64,000 bases of DNA from Eublepharis macularius. Lineage: Eukaryota; Chordata; Lepidosauria; Squamata; Eublepharidae. The DNA lies in contig NC_072806.1 of NCBI RefSeq assembly GCF_028583425.1, positions 38,672,001 to 38,736,000 on the forward strand. Direction: 5' to 3'. The notes below the pieces were generated by a model. That model was not told the DNA's origin. It worked only from the letters and a program-made list of their open reading frames with translations, and did no database searches. The position numbers and the translations under genes were made by a program. This document shows, piece by piece, positions 44,391-54,689 of the stretch (its first letter is position 1; the number at the start of each line of letters is the position of its first letter).

Positions 44391-45995
44391 CTAGGTAAAC
44401 ATATTAAGCATATAAACATGACTAGAACAATGGTGGCTGCCCTCTTGGTACTCCGGAGGGTGGTTGCATGGCAGGGGCCCCTCTGATGCGGCAGGCCCCA
44501 CTGTATTCCATTCCCTGCTGGAGCAATCGGTATCCCTGATAGTGGTGCTTGGAGCAGGAAGACGGGGAAGTTGTAGCGGTTGTCTCCCCCTTGGCAGAAG
44601 CGGCGACAGGCCCGCCACCATTCCTTGAAGTGGCGGCATGAAGGGGGTCCCCTGAAGAGGTGGACCCATTGGTATACCATTTCGTGGAACGTTGACTTGT
44701 ACTCCAACTGGTATTCCCTGGATCGGCCTTGTGGAGGAGGGTGGCACCGGTTTCCCCCCCCTTTCTCCTGGCCAGAGTAATGCTGCCGTGGTGGCCCCAA
44801 GGGACAGATATCCAGTCGGTAGCTGCTGTCGTGGTGGCAGCACCTTCAGCCCCCGTTGGGGCTGCGAAACAGCCTGCTGTGAGGTAGCAGGAGTTAATTG
44901 TAATCCCGTCGCCGGTCCGTGCAGTGGCGACATCCTGTTGTGGGGCTGCGAAGTAGCCTGTTGCAAAGTAGCAGGAATTAACTGTAATCCCATCGCCAAT
45001 CTGTGCAGTGGTGGCGACCCGGAGCCTCTCTGGGGAGTTGACCCTCTCGCCATCCCATTCTGTGGTGGGGTGGCTGGTCCTCTCCGTGCAGAAACAGGAG
45101 CAGGTGGTTGCTCTGGAGGGAGTTGTTGCTGCACTGACATTAGTCCACTTGCATCAGGTATTGGGCTCCTGGAGACCCCAGCAATAGGCAAACCATGCAT
45201 CATCTCCTGTAGTCCTTGTACTACTTGCTCCATGTCTCGCTGAAGGTTGTCCATTTCAGCTCGTACAACCTGCCATTCTTGGGATTTGGTTGCTTCTGTG
45301 CATCCTCCCACAATGCTCTCTTGGGACCCCAGCCCAGTGGGTTCATTACCCCCTAGGTGAGCTTTAGGGGAGTTGCACAGTTGCTCTCCTGGAGGGTTGC
45401 CACCACCCCTCCTCATCAATGTCCTAATATAATGCTCCAATGTCATATTCCACTTTTGGTCTATCGGCACAGCCACTACTCCGCTGAGCCCACACATTCC
45501 TGCGGGCTCTTTGACAGTGTTCCCTTCTGGTGGCAGGGTTCTGTAATCCGTGGGTTCGCTTAGCTCGCGGGAAGTTTCTTCTCCTTTGGCCGCCTCTAGC
45601 CTGAAGAACTCTTCCAGTTCAATAGAACGGTGGCAAAAGATCGTGCCACACCGCCGTAGCTTTTCCTCCCTTGTCCCTTGGGTCACTGACCAATGTGGCG
45701 CCCACTCTCGGGGAGTAGCTAATGTCCAGCTCAGATGAGTAACACCCCTCCTGGGGATCTCTCCAAGCTCCTCGTTTATCGGAGCAGCTCCCGCTGCCCT
45801 GAACCCATGCATCCCTGCGGGGTCTTTATCCATGGTTATATCCATTAGGTACTCCACCCTAGGCTGGGGTCTGGGTACCAGTTTGTTTGAAGGTCCCCCA
45901 GCCTCTCCATCCCCCGGGCTTGGATCCAGCTGGGGTTCTAGAATGTTTTGAGGCTCCTCTGGCTCCATCATCCCTGGGCCCAACTCGTACGGCAT
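44391..45995 (-). pseudogene. Sushi-like gag N-terminal region, second lineage
   Basis: The frame is open for 534 codons, starting 48 nt after the primer-binding site. It has an acidic N-terminus (MEPEEPQNILEPQLD) and tryptophan-containing repeats (THLSWTLATP, REWAPHWSV). A coiled-coil-like segment follows (EMDNLQRDMEQVVQGLQEMM), then a long region rich in proline and glutamine. This order parallels the N-terminal half of the gypsy Gag at 23564-26870. Capsid, zinc knuckle and pol are missing; the frame runs out at about 44400. What survives is uninterrupted. Confidence 0.75.
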
Positions 45996-46043
45996 GGCAC
46001 CAGTAGTCGAATGTCAGAGGTTTTGTGTTCAGAGGAATAAAAG

Positions 46044-46055
46044 CACTTCTGCCAA
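46044..46055 (-). promoter_or_regulatory. Primer-binding site, self-complementary to LTR
   Basis: On the minus strand TTGGCAGAAGTG lies two bases inside the LTR edge. It is the exact reverse complement of CACTTCTGCCAA within the LTR (46182-46171). The two-base spacer is the same as in the gypsy at 23541. Confidence 0.72.
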
Positions 46056-46057
46056 AA

Positions 46058-46557
46058 TGTCAGTCCCTGGCAGTTAGATCCCCAAGTCACAGCAAGTTCT
46101 CAGGTGCATTGGTTGAAGGAATTTTTATTAGAGATCCATACAGTTCAAGGTGTTCACACAAAGGTAGCAATTGGCAGAAGTGGCTATTCAAAAAAGGGCA
46201 CTACTAATTATAGGGAAACTTTCCATCCTTTGGGTCCGTTGACATTATGGCGCGAAAACCCCAAAGAAGTTACATGGAAACTGATTAGTTTAGGCTGGAC
46301 AAAGTACAGAATGAAATCATCGCAGTCCCTGAGAAAAGATTCAGTGCTCGCTGCCCGCAGCTTGCATCCAAGGACAATTACTGTAAAGGACAATCTACCT
46401 TCAGTAGATAACAGACAACCCCCACTAGCAGAGTACTGTTTATGTTAGCAGTTTACACACTCTCAGATGAACAATACAGAATACAACTGTAGCAAACTTT
46501 TATGATCAGCGCAAAATACAAAATACATTAATGGCAGGTATGCAGGCATACATGACA
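46058..46557 (-). repeat. 5' LTR of minus-strand sushi-like element
   Basis: The 500-bp LTR has edges TGTCAGTCCC and CATGACA on the plus strand. In the minus direction it has TATAATTAG (46212-46204), the self-primer CACTTCTGCCAA 30 bp downstream, and AATAAA at about 46130. This is a coherent promoter, start and polyadenylation order. No 3' LTR is seen to the left. Confidence 0.88.
46171..46212 (-). promoter_or_regulatory. TATA box and transcript start / self-primer
   Basis: TATAATTAG starts at 46212 on the minus strand; 30 bases on, at 46182, begins the 12-mer complementary to the primer-binding site. The distance is that expected between a TATA box and a transcription start. Confidence 0.65.
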
Positions 46558-46757
46558 TATATTCTGTATGTACTCAGAGGCACGGAAGCAAAATACATAT
46601 GATGCATGGCAGATACGCTGATGCCTATCTGATAGTGTCCCAAATCTTAGCATGATCGTTATGTTTTGGGCCAGTTTGGCCCTACTGAGCCTTTGTTACT
46701 TCTGTTGTAGACTGGAAATGATGTCAGCAGAGGCCTCCACAGTGCATGCATTGTTTG

Positions 46758-47253
46758 TGTCAGTCCCTGGCAGTTAGGTCCCTTCAAGTTCTCCACAGGT
46801 AACACACAGGTGTTCCAGTTGAAGCAACTTTATTAGAGATCCATGCAGTTCAGGGTGTTCACATAAAGGTAGCAATTGGCAGAAGTGACAATTCAAACAA
46901 AGGCATTATTAATTATAGGGAAACTTCCCGCCCTTTGAGTCTGTTGACATTCTGGCGCGAAAACCCAAAGAAGTTACGTGGGAATTGATTCGTTTAGGCT
47001 AGACAGAGTACAAAGTGAACTTATCCCAGTCTCTGGAAAAAGATACATTGTTCACTGCTCACAGCTCGCCTCCAAGGACACTTGCTAGAAAAGTGAAAGT
47101 AAATATTTTCAACAGGTAATGGAGAGGCCCCACTGGCTCTCCTGCATTTCATGTTAGCAGTTTATACACTCTCAGATGATATAACAGAATACAACTTATG
47201 ATCAGCACAAACTGTAGAACACAATATTGGCAGGTATGCTGGCATACATGACA
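46758..47253 (-). repeat. Solo LTR of the same family
   Basis: It is 496 bp from TGTCAGTCCC to CATGACA and resembles 46058-46557 throughout. It is flanked by a perfect 5-bp duplication GTTTG (46753-46757 and 47254-47258) with no internal sequence on either side. It retains the TTGGCAGAAGTG self-primer. It arose by recombination between the LTRs of a complete insertion. Confidence 0.92.
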
Positions 47254-47329
47254 GTTTGCATGCATGCAAAAAGGAAGAAAAATCACCCTGCCCCCCATTT
47301 TCAAGGTAAGGGGGAAAGGCAACTCTAGA

Positions 47330-48060
47330 AATGGGTGAAACTGCTTGTACATGCACATTCTCTAGTTGTGGTATCTACCTTATTGAATGGTTTGCCTCAT
47401 GAGGTAAGGAAAATTCCCACTTTCCTGGATTTCCTCAAACTGTGCAACATAGAATTATTCAGGAGGGTTTGTTAACAAGGTTGTAATGGAAGGAGATGGT
47501 TCAAAGAGAAGTTTAGATAAAGGAATAGGGATTGTAGACTATACTACTTCGTACTGTCTATTGTAAATATGCTCCTTCTGAGTAGTTTCCAAATAGTTTA
47601 ATATGTCATTTTAAGTTGCTTATGTTTTGTTTCAGCATTGTTTCAGTTCTGTATGAGTACCCCCTCCAAATTTCTGCAATCCATACCCTATTGTATCATT
47701 TATTGAATGTCCCCGCCATTGATTGTATTAACTTACACTGTGTAATCCTCAGTGAGTCTCAGAGCGGAACTACAAGTGACAAAAGGCACAGGTTGGACAC
47801 TTGTCAGCTTCCCTCAAGTTTTGATGGGAAATGTAGGCATCCTGGTCTTGCAGCTTGACTCTCTGACTGCTGCCCAATGGACTTTTCAACCGTCACTTGT
47901 CCAACATTCCGCCAAGCTGCCTACATTTCCCATCAGAACTTGAGGGAAGCAGACAAGTGTCCAACCTGTGCCTTTTGTCACTTGTAGTTCCGCTCTCAGT
48001 GAAAAAGGCACACTATAAATGATATACCATTCCAAACCCATTCAAGCAGAATGCTATTCT
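47330..48060 (+). pseudogene. L2-type LINE 3' end, interrupted by MITE
   Basis: It resembles the sequence at 40950-41160 (CATTCTCT..GTAGAATGG, CCTGAGGTAAG, ATAGAATTATTCAGGAGGG) and ends with a CAGTGAAAAAGG..ACTATAAATGATA block. A MITE lies at 47761-47996. Confidence 0.55.
47761..47996. mobile_element. MITE with ~79-bp terminal inverted repeats
   Basis: The ends AGAGCGGAACTACAAGTGAC and its inverse match over about 79 bp with only two or so differences (GTCAGCTTCC against GTCTGCTTCC, and GTTTTGATG against GTTCTGATG). About 78 bp of unique sequence lies between. The duplication reads as either TCA (3 bp) or CTCAG (5 bp), depending on where the element is cut. I cannot assign a superfamily. Confidence 0.85.
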
Positions 48061-48064
48061 TGGC

Positions 48065-49760
48065 AGAGAATATCCAACCACCTGCAGTCTTTGCAGAGCA
48101 GAACGTTGTCATTGTCTCCTTGCTGCAGCCCAATGTTCCCCCCCCCCCACATGTTCCCAGGTTAGGGGTGCTCATAATAGAAAAAAAGAGTCCAAAATAC
48201 CCAGAGAAATCACTGGTTTGGCTCATTAAAGTGATTTCTGGAATGGTGGAACAAATTCAGACACGTTTTTGCATTTCTTTTCAGTTCTTACTGTGCAGAG
48301 GCCACGCAAGAAGACCAGGCAGCCAGCCATCTGGTAGCATCTTGTTCTCCTTAATGGCAAGTCTGTCTGCACTCATCATGCCTCCAATGGGATCCAAAGG
48401 GGAGAGACTGAGCCCTTAGCATTAACTCCGTCAGCAGGAAAGGGATGTGCGTGGTGCACATGAGTGCATTTCTTCTTCAGTGTTTCCTGGACAGTGGCTG
48501 TGGCATGGCGTGGCTCATAGGGATCAAATTGCAGAAGGTTTTCATTGTGCCAGGGAGGGGAGCAGCAGATGGCACAGTGGTGTTGGTGCCAGCGCTGCCA
48601 TCACCGTCCCTTTCTGTGTGTTTTTATGGAAACGCCGGCAACATCCATGCAGGCGTGCACTCGTCTCCTTCAGCCTCTGAGCCCCCATCTGGCAAGTTAT
48701 GCAGATTAGGGTGAAACTTGGAAAGAGAAATCAATTGTTAAAGGAGAACTGCACCGAGGAGGTCCCAGGAACGTGGAGCTGCTTCATGCCCATTCAGCGG
48801 CCTTCTGCTGCTGCTCCTGCTGCCCTTAGGCGCCAGGGTGCCCCAGGGCCACTCACCGTGACTTAAGGAGTCCTCCCAAGATAGCGGTCGAGGAGCACCA
48901 GGAGGAATTCCATCTGGGCCAGAACGCCTTCTAATTAAGACTGTTAACCCAGCGCTATATGATGGGGAGGTAGCTGGTGTGTGCATTGCATACTTGCACA
49001 CACCCCCCCCCCCGCCCAAATATTTCCAGATCAGTATTCCACATGGAAGAACCAATCTGGTCAGATTTTTTCTTTCTTTCTTTCTGCCTTTCTTCCTGCA
49101 ATTTCTCCTTTTCCTTTTCATTCAACTCTGAATGAATGGTTTTAGTCAGAAAGGGAGACTGGCAGCCAGCAACCTATTCAGTCCCCCATTTTTACTAGTA
49201 AAAAATAGAGGTGATAAAGAAAGCCGTCCTCCCTCTACTTTCCTTTTGTGAAGGAAAAACTGACATCCTTTCTGTGTGTTTTTATATACATCTCAAGGAC
49301 AGGCCGGTGGCTGGTGGGTTTAAACAGGGAGCCTCAGCCTGCTGCAAATCTGACTTAGGGTGAGCAGGATTAATCCCTCGTTGTGGAAATGAAACTACAA
49401 GACACGGGGAAACAGGGCATAACAGCAAGCCTCAAAGGTAACTATTTATTGACTTTGTCACTGTCTTAGAGAAACAATTTTTTAAAACTTTGCTTCACAA
49501 TGCCGGCTGGCAACAAAGCGCTTTCCTGCTTGCACACCACGCTGGCCTGAACTGGAAATTTTCTTGGTGCACACCCCTATTCCGAGACTTCTTTGGACCC
49601 TCAAGAGGAACTGCATAGGGATCAAAGTCAGGGTCTGCAGTGGGAGGGGGAAATCACTGGATCTGGCGAGCAGAAATGCTGTTCTCTTGGAGAAGGAACT
49701 GGGGGGCTGGGTACGAACTGCTCTTTGAATTCACTGACCGTTTCTAGAAGAAAAACCGAG
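48065..49760. other. Unannotated sequence with simple runs
   Basis: No gene supported. It has a C run at 48140, another at 49005, and a TTTC-rich stretch at 49068-49085. Confidence 0.4.
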
Positions 49761-49769
49761 ACAGTTATC

Positions 49770-49860
49770 GGCTGCAATCTTATATCCTTGTATTTAGTGT
49801 GTTTCTTAAATAAGCTCATATAAACTTACTTCTGAGTAAATATGCATAGACGTAATAGGT
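49770..49860. repeat. Short unclassified repeat ending at the tubulin pseudogene
   Basis: GGCTGCAATCTTATATCC and AACTTACTTCTGAGTAAATA resemble dispersed reptile repeats known to me by general form. It abuts the point where alpha-tubulin homology ends. Confidence 0.3.
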
Positions 49861-50711
49861 ACTCATTGTCCACCATGAAGGCACAGTCAGAATGCTCCAA
49901 GGTCATGTGGGTGGTCAGGATGGAGTTGTAGGACTCAACAACAGTGGTGGAGAATTGAGGAGCTGGGTAGATGGAGAACTGCAGCTTGGACTTATTGCCA
50001 AAGTCAACTGACAGATGCTCCATCAGCAAGGAAGTGAAACCAGAGCCAGTGCCACCACGAAAGCTGTGGAGGACCAGGAAGCCCTGGAGACCTGTGCATT
50101 GGTCAGCCAGTTTCCTGATCCTGTCCAGTACCAAGCCAGTGATCTCTTTGCCAATGGTGTAATGGCCTCGGGCATAGTTGTTGGCAGTATCTTCTTTGCC
50201 ACTGATGAGCTGCTCCGGGTGGAAGAGCTGGTGGTAGGTTCCTGTGCACACTTCCTCGATGACTGTTGGTTCCGAGTCTACGGACACAGCCCTGGGGACA
50301 TGTTTGCCAGCGCCCGTCTCACTGAAGAATGTGCTGAAGGAGAAGGAGCAGGAAAGGGAGCTGCTGGAGTGGCGAGCCTTTTTCTGTTGCCTTCCTGAAC
50401 CGCTGGGGGAATTTGCTGAGGTTACTGTGTGGGAGGACAGTGTTGGGGGCTGTGCGAGTATGTAGAGCCTGCTGTGAAGTGGTGCCAGTTGGAGTAAGTG
50501 TTTCTGTTTGTCTTTTTTGCCTGAGTTGGAGCTGATGGCAGAGGGGGATTGCTGCTCACTGGACAGTGTCTGTTTTGCCTGGGGCTCACTGCTGGCCCCA
50601 CCCTCTACTGAATGAGCCTTGAATTGAATTAGGCTCCACCTCACCAGAGGCACATCACAGCCATCTGGGCTCTGAGGAGAAGGAAAAGGACCTGCAGCTA
50701 GAAGAGTCCTC

Positions 50712-51798
50712 TTGGAATATACTTGGAAGGCGATGATGTCGACAGAAGGCCCCTTTCCAGTCACCTGCACGGAGTGTGCCATGTTTGTTTTCCTCCGGGA
50801 AGACAAGACAGACTTCACTTGTCAGAAGTGTACGCTGGTCAGGCTTTCAGAGGAGAAGATTCGGAGCCTAGAGGAGAGGATCTCCACCCTTCAGGAAATC
50901 AAGGAAGGGGAGGATTTTACTGAGAAGAGCCTGGGGGGCTCTGCACAAGAATGAAGAAATAAGTCCAAGAGAAGAAGGAAGAACTGAGCCTTCTCTCAGT
51001 TATGCAGTACAAACCGGAAGATGTGGACTAAGGTGACGCTCTGGTCCACTGGACATCAAGAATCGTTTTGAGGAGCTTGAGATGGTGACAGAGATGAGAG
51101 TGGAAGGAGAACCACAAAAACCTAGAGGAGGGAGTGAAGAGAGCATGGAGCCACACGGAAGTGGAAGAAAACGGAAGGTGGTGGTCATCAGGGACTCTCT
51201 GCTCAAGGGTATGGAACGTCATGTGTCCAGTCCAGATCTCCAAGAGATGTGTTACTTGCCAGGAGCCAGAATTCAGGATATTACAGACCGATTGCCAAAA
51301 CTGATCAGACTGACTGATCAGTACCCATTTGTGCTGGTTCACGTGGGAACGAATGACACAGCCGTGAATACCATTGCAAGAACTAAAGAGGACTATGAAG
51401 CTCTTGGAAGGCAGTTGAAGACAGTGGGGGCACAGGTGGTATTCGCTTCTATCCTTCCTGTCAAAGAAAGAGGGACGCAAAGGGAGCAGACCATACTCGA
51501 GGTGAATCATTGGCTGAGGTGGTGGTGCCGGCAGGAGCGCTTCGGGTTCTGGGACCACGGAATAAATTTTCTCAGAGAAGGCCTTCTAGCACCTGATGGG
51601 CTTCACCTCTCAAGGTCAGGGAAGAAAATGTTTGGAAGGAACCTGGAGAGTTTAATCAACTTTAAACTGATGCCGCAATGGGAAGGGGATGATCAACAAG
51701 GGGATTTCAATGAAGAAGTGATAACAACGGGGGCCCACCTGGGTAGGGCAGATCAAACAAAGGTTCAAGGCTACAAATGCCTATATACCAATGCCTGA
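50712..51798 (+). pseudogene. CR1 ORF1: zinc-finger-like and SGNH esterase domains
   Basis: The first part (50712-50954) has paired cysteines CTEC..CQKC and a coiled-coil stretch (EEKIRSLEERISTLQEI), then a stop. The second (51082-51798) is an SGNH-type esterase: the nucleophile block IRDSLLKG, VLVHVGTND with the conserved Gly/Asn, and DGLHLSRSGKKMF with the Asp-His pair. Serine, glycine, asparagine and histidine all appear kept. In the family, ORF1 binds RNA and the esterase may act on lipid or membrane. The break between the parts inactivates it as one protein. Confidence 0.88.
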
Positions 51799-51801
51799 AG
51801 T

Positions 51802-52904
51802 ATGAGTAATAAGAAGGAAGAGCTTGAGCTTTTCTTGCAAACAGAGGGCTACAATATAGTAGGAATAACTGAGACTTGGTGGGATGATTCCCATGACTGG
51901 AATGTGGTAGCGGATGGGTACGAGTTGTTCAAGAAAAACCGGAAGTGTAGAAAAGGAGGCGGAGTGGCATTGTATGTGAGGAGAGGGCTTGATTTTCAGC
52001 AAGTTCTGGAGAATGTGGCTGACAGCCCGGTGAAAAGTATATGGGTGGAAATAAGGGGAGGAAGGACAAAGGGTATTGTTGTTGGAGTCTGCTACAGACC
52101 ACCTGACCAGGGAGAGGAAATGGATGCTGACCTCCTTGAACAGATTGGTAGAGTATCCAGACATCAGAACCTTGTAATTATGGGTGACTTCAACTTCTCC
52201 GATATGTGCTGGGAGACAAGCTCAGGAAAGCAACAAGACTCATGCAACTTCCTGACCTGCCTGGCAAATAAGTTCCTTTTTCAAATGGTGGAGAAAATAC
52301 AAGGGGCTCAGCCATACTAGACTTAATATTAACCAACAGGGAAGAATTGGTAGATGGGGTAAAGGTGGTGGGGACCTTAGAGGGAAGTGAACTTGTCCTC
52401 CTTGAATTCCAGTTGCTGTGGGGAGCCAAGAATGTTCGTAGGTTAGATTTTTGTAGGGCCAACTTCAATGAACTCAGAGGCTTGATGAGAGTCATTCCGT
52501 GGGGGAGTGCGCTGGAAGGGAAAAGAGCGAGTGAAGGGTGGGCTCTTCTCAAACATGAGCTTTTGCAAGCTCAAACCCTCACTATTCCAGCAAGACGGAA
52601 ACATGGTAAGGGCTCCAAGAAACCGATGTGGATAAACAGAGAGCTCCAGAATAAGCTAAGGGAGAAAAAGGAAATGTTCAGGAAATGGAGAGAAGGACAG
52701 ACCTCTAAAGAGGAGTATATGAGGGTTACTAGGTACTGCAGATCAGCCATCAGAGAGGCCAAAGCTCAGTATGAGCTGGGTGTGGCCATGGGGGATAGCT
52801 ACAATAAGAAAAACTTCTACAGATATGTGAGAAGCAAACGCAAGGTAAAAGAGGCAATTGAAAGGGAAACTGATGGAGGACAGAGAAAAAGCAGACAGGC
52901 TTAA
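51802..52904 (+). pseudogene. CR1 ORF2: APE-type endonuclease and linker
   Basis: Frame 51802-52320 has ITETWW (catalytic Glu), GGGVALYVRRGL, GVCYRPP and MGDFNFSDMCWE. A shift at about 52290 moves it to 52347-52904. There GSELVLLEF stands where the family has a conserved histidine, so a catalytic residue seems lost. The linker (KKPMWINRELQNKLREKKEM) leads to RT. The enzyme would nick target DNA. Confidence 0.9.
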
Positions 52905-52928
52905 TGACTTTTTTCCTCTGTTTTCTTC

Positions 52929-54497
52929 TTGAAGAACTTGAGCCCATCTAGACATGGTAGCAGACATGACAGGACACCTGGGGGGCTAGTTGACATTGAC
53001 AGAGAGGTTGTAGAGAGGTACCTGGCTGCACTGGATGAATACAAATCCCCTGGGTTGGATGGGCTGCACCCAAGAGTGCTCAAAGAACTTTCTAGAGAAC
53101 TTGCAGAGCCTCTGTCCATCATCTTCAAGGCCTCCTGGAGGACTGGGGATGTGCCACAAGATTGGAGAAGAGCAAATGTTATTCCAATCTTTAAGAAAGG
53201 GAAGAAGGATGACCCGGGAAACTACAGGCCGTTCAGTCTGACTTCTGTTGCTGGGAATATATTAGAGCAGATTTTAAAGGGATCGATCTGTAAGCATCTG
53301 AAGGACTGCTTATTGATTCGGGGAAGTCAACATGGTTTTGTCCCCAACAGAACTTGTCAGACCAACCTGATTTCTTTCTTTGATCAAGTGACTAGCTTAC
53401 TGGATCGTGGGAACTCTGTCGACGTGATTTACCTGAATTTCAGTAAAGCTTTTGATAAGGTCCCCCATGACATTCTAATGGGTAAACTGGAAGACTGCGG
53501 ACTGGACTATAGGACAGTTCGGTGGATAGGGAACTTGTTAGCGGACCGCACTTAAAGAGTGGTGCTCAATGGCATTTCATCAGATTGGAGGGAGGTGTCT
53601 AGTGGGGTGCCACAGGGCTCGGTTTTAAGCCTGGTACTTTTCAATATTTTTATCAATGATCTGGATGAAGGAGTGGAAGGGCTGCTCATTAAATTTGCTG
53701 ATGATACCAAATTGGGAGGAGTAGCAAACACCAGAAGAAGATAGAATTAAAATTCAACAAGACCTGAATACTCTGGAGAAGTGGGCAGCTGTGAATAGGA
53801 TGCAATTCAACAAAGACAAGTGCACAGTATTACATCTGGGCCACAAAAATGGGAAGCACAAATACTGGATGGGGGATACACTTCTGGGCAGTAGTATACG
53901 TGAAAGGGATCTTGGGTAAGAGTGGACTGTAAACTGAATATGAGCAGTCAATGTGATGCGGTGGCAAAAAAGGCTAATTCAATCCTGGGTTGTATCAAAG
54001 GGGCCATAGCATCGAAATCGCAGGAGGTCATAGCCCCTCTCTATACTGCCTTGGTCAGGCCACACCTGGAGTATTGTGTGCAGTTCTGGAAGCCTCACTT
54101 CAAAAAGGATGTGGACAAAATCGAGAGGGTGCAGAGGAGAGCGACAAGAATGATCAGGGGTCTGGAGACTGAGCCCTACGAGGAAAGGCTGAGGGCCTTG
54201 GGAATGTTTAGTTTGGAGAAGAGGAGGTTGAGGGGGGACATGATTGCTCTCTTTAAATATTTGAAAGGCTGTCATCTGGAGGAGGGCAAGGAGCTGTTCC
54301 AGTTGGCAGCAGAGGGTAGGATGCGAAGCAATGGGCTAAAACTACATGCACAAAGGCACCGGCTGGATCTTAGGAAGAACTTTTTCACGGTCGGAGTAGT
54401 CCAAAGGTGGAACCAGCTGCCTATGGAGGTGTTGAGCTCCCCTTCCCTGGCAGTTTTCAAGAAGAGGCTGGATGAATACTTGTCAGGGATGCTTTAG
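52929..54497 (+). pseudogene. CR1 ORF2: reverse transcriptase
   Basis: One frame throughout: VIPIFKKGKKDDPGNYRP, LNFSKAFDKVPH (motif A), [20 protein letters not shown] (motif B) and FADDTKLGG (motif C). It is followed by the C-terminal region RVQRRATRMIRGLE to FKKRLDEYLSGML. In-frame stops lie at about 53553 and 53742, and the stretch 53745-53921 is broken by shifts. Catalytic aspartates are present. Confidence 0.92.
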
Positions 54498-54689
54498 GCT
54501 GATCCTGCACTGCGCAGGGGGTTGGACTAGATGGTCTGTATGGCCCCTTCCAACTCTGTGATTCTGTCCTCTCCCCCAATGGTCTTGTCACTGGGCATCT
54601 GTACCTCAGGCTGAATGCCATGTTCAAAGCAGTGGAGCTCCCAGCAGGCATTGCCTGGACAAGGTGGATGGAGATGCAGGTCACGTGTT

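Larger units (their letters stand above)
50342..54566 (+). mobile_element. Near full-length CR1 LINE
   Basis: The element has a 5' UTR (50342-50711), ORF1 (50712-51798), ORF2 (51802-54497) and a 3' end with ATTCTG repeats. It inserted into the tubulin retrocopy; about four bases of target seem lost and there is no clear duplication, which is normal for CR1. Most CR1 copies are strongly 5'-truncated, so this length is unusual. Both frames are broken by stops and shifts. Confidence 0.93.
49862..54686 (-). pseudogene. TUBA-like: Alpha-tubulin processed pseudogene, split by CR1
   Basis: The 5' part (54686-54567) reads the start of alpha-tubulin: CISIH, a small deletion, then [14 protein letters not shown] and DKTIGG in a broken frame. 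CR1 lies between. The 3' part (50341-49862) reads [41 protein letters not shown] and FSIYPAPQ, ending at VDNE, about residue 207 of 450. No introns interrupt it, as expected for a retrocopy. The nucleotide-binding loop reads RGGTGSG instead of GGGTGSG. The C-terminal half is absent. It cannot make tubulin. Confidence 0.95.

Noticed and set aside
49826..50818. A 330-codon minus-strand protein
   Set aside because: Only its C-terminal half is tubulin. The N-terminal part is antisense to the CR1 5' region.
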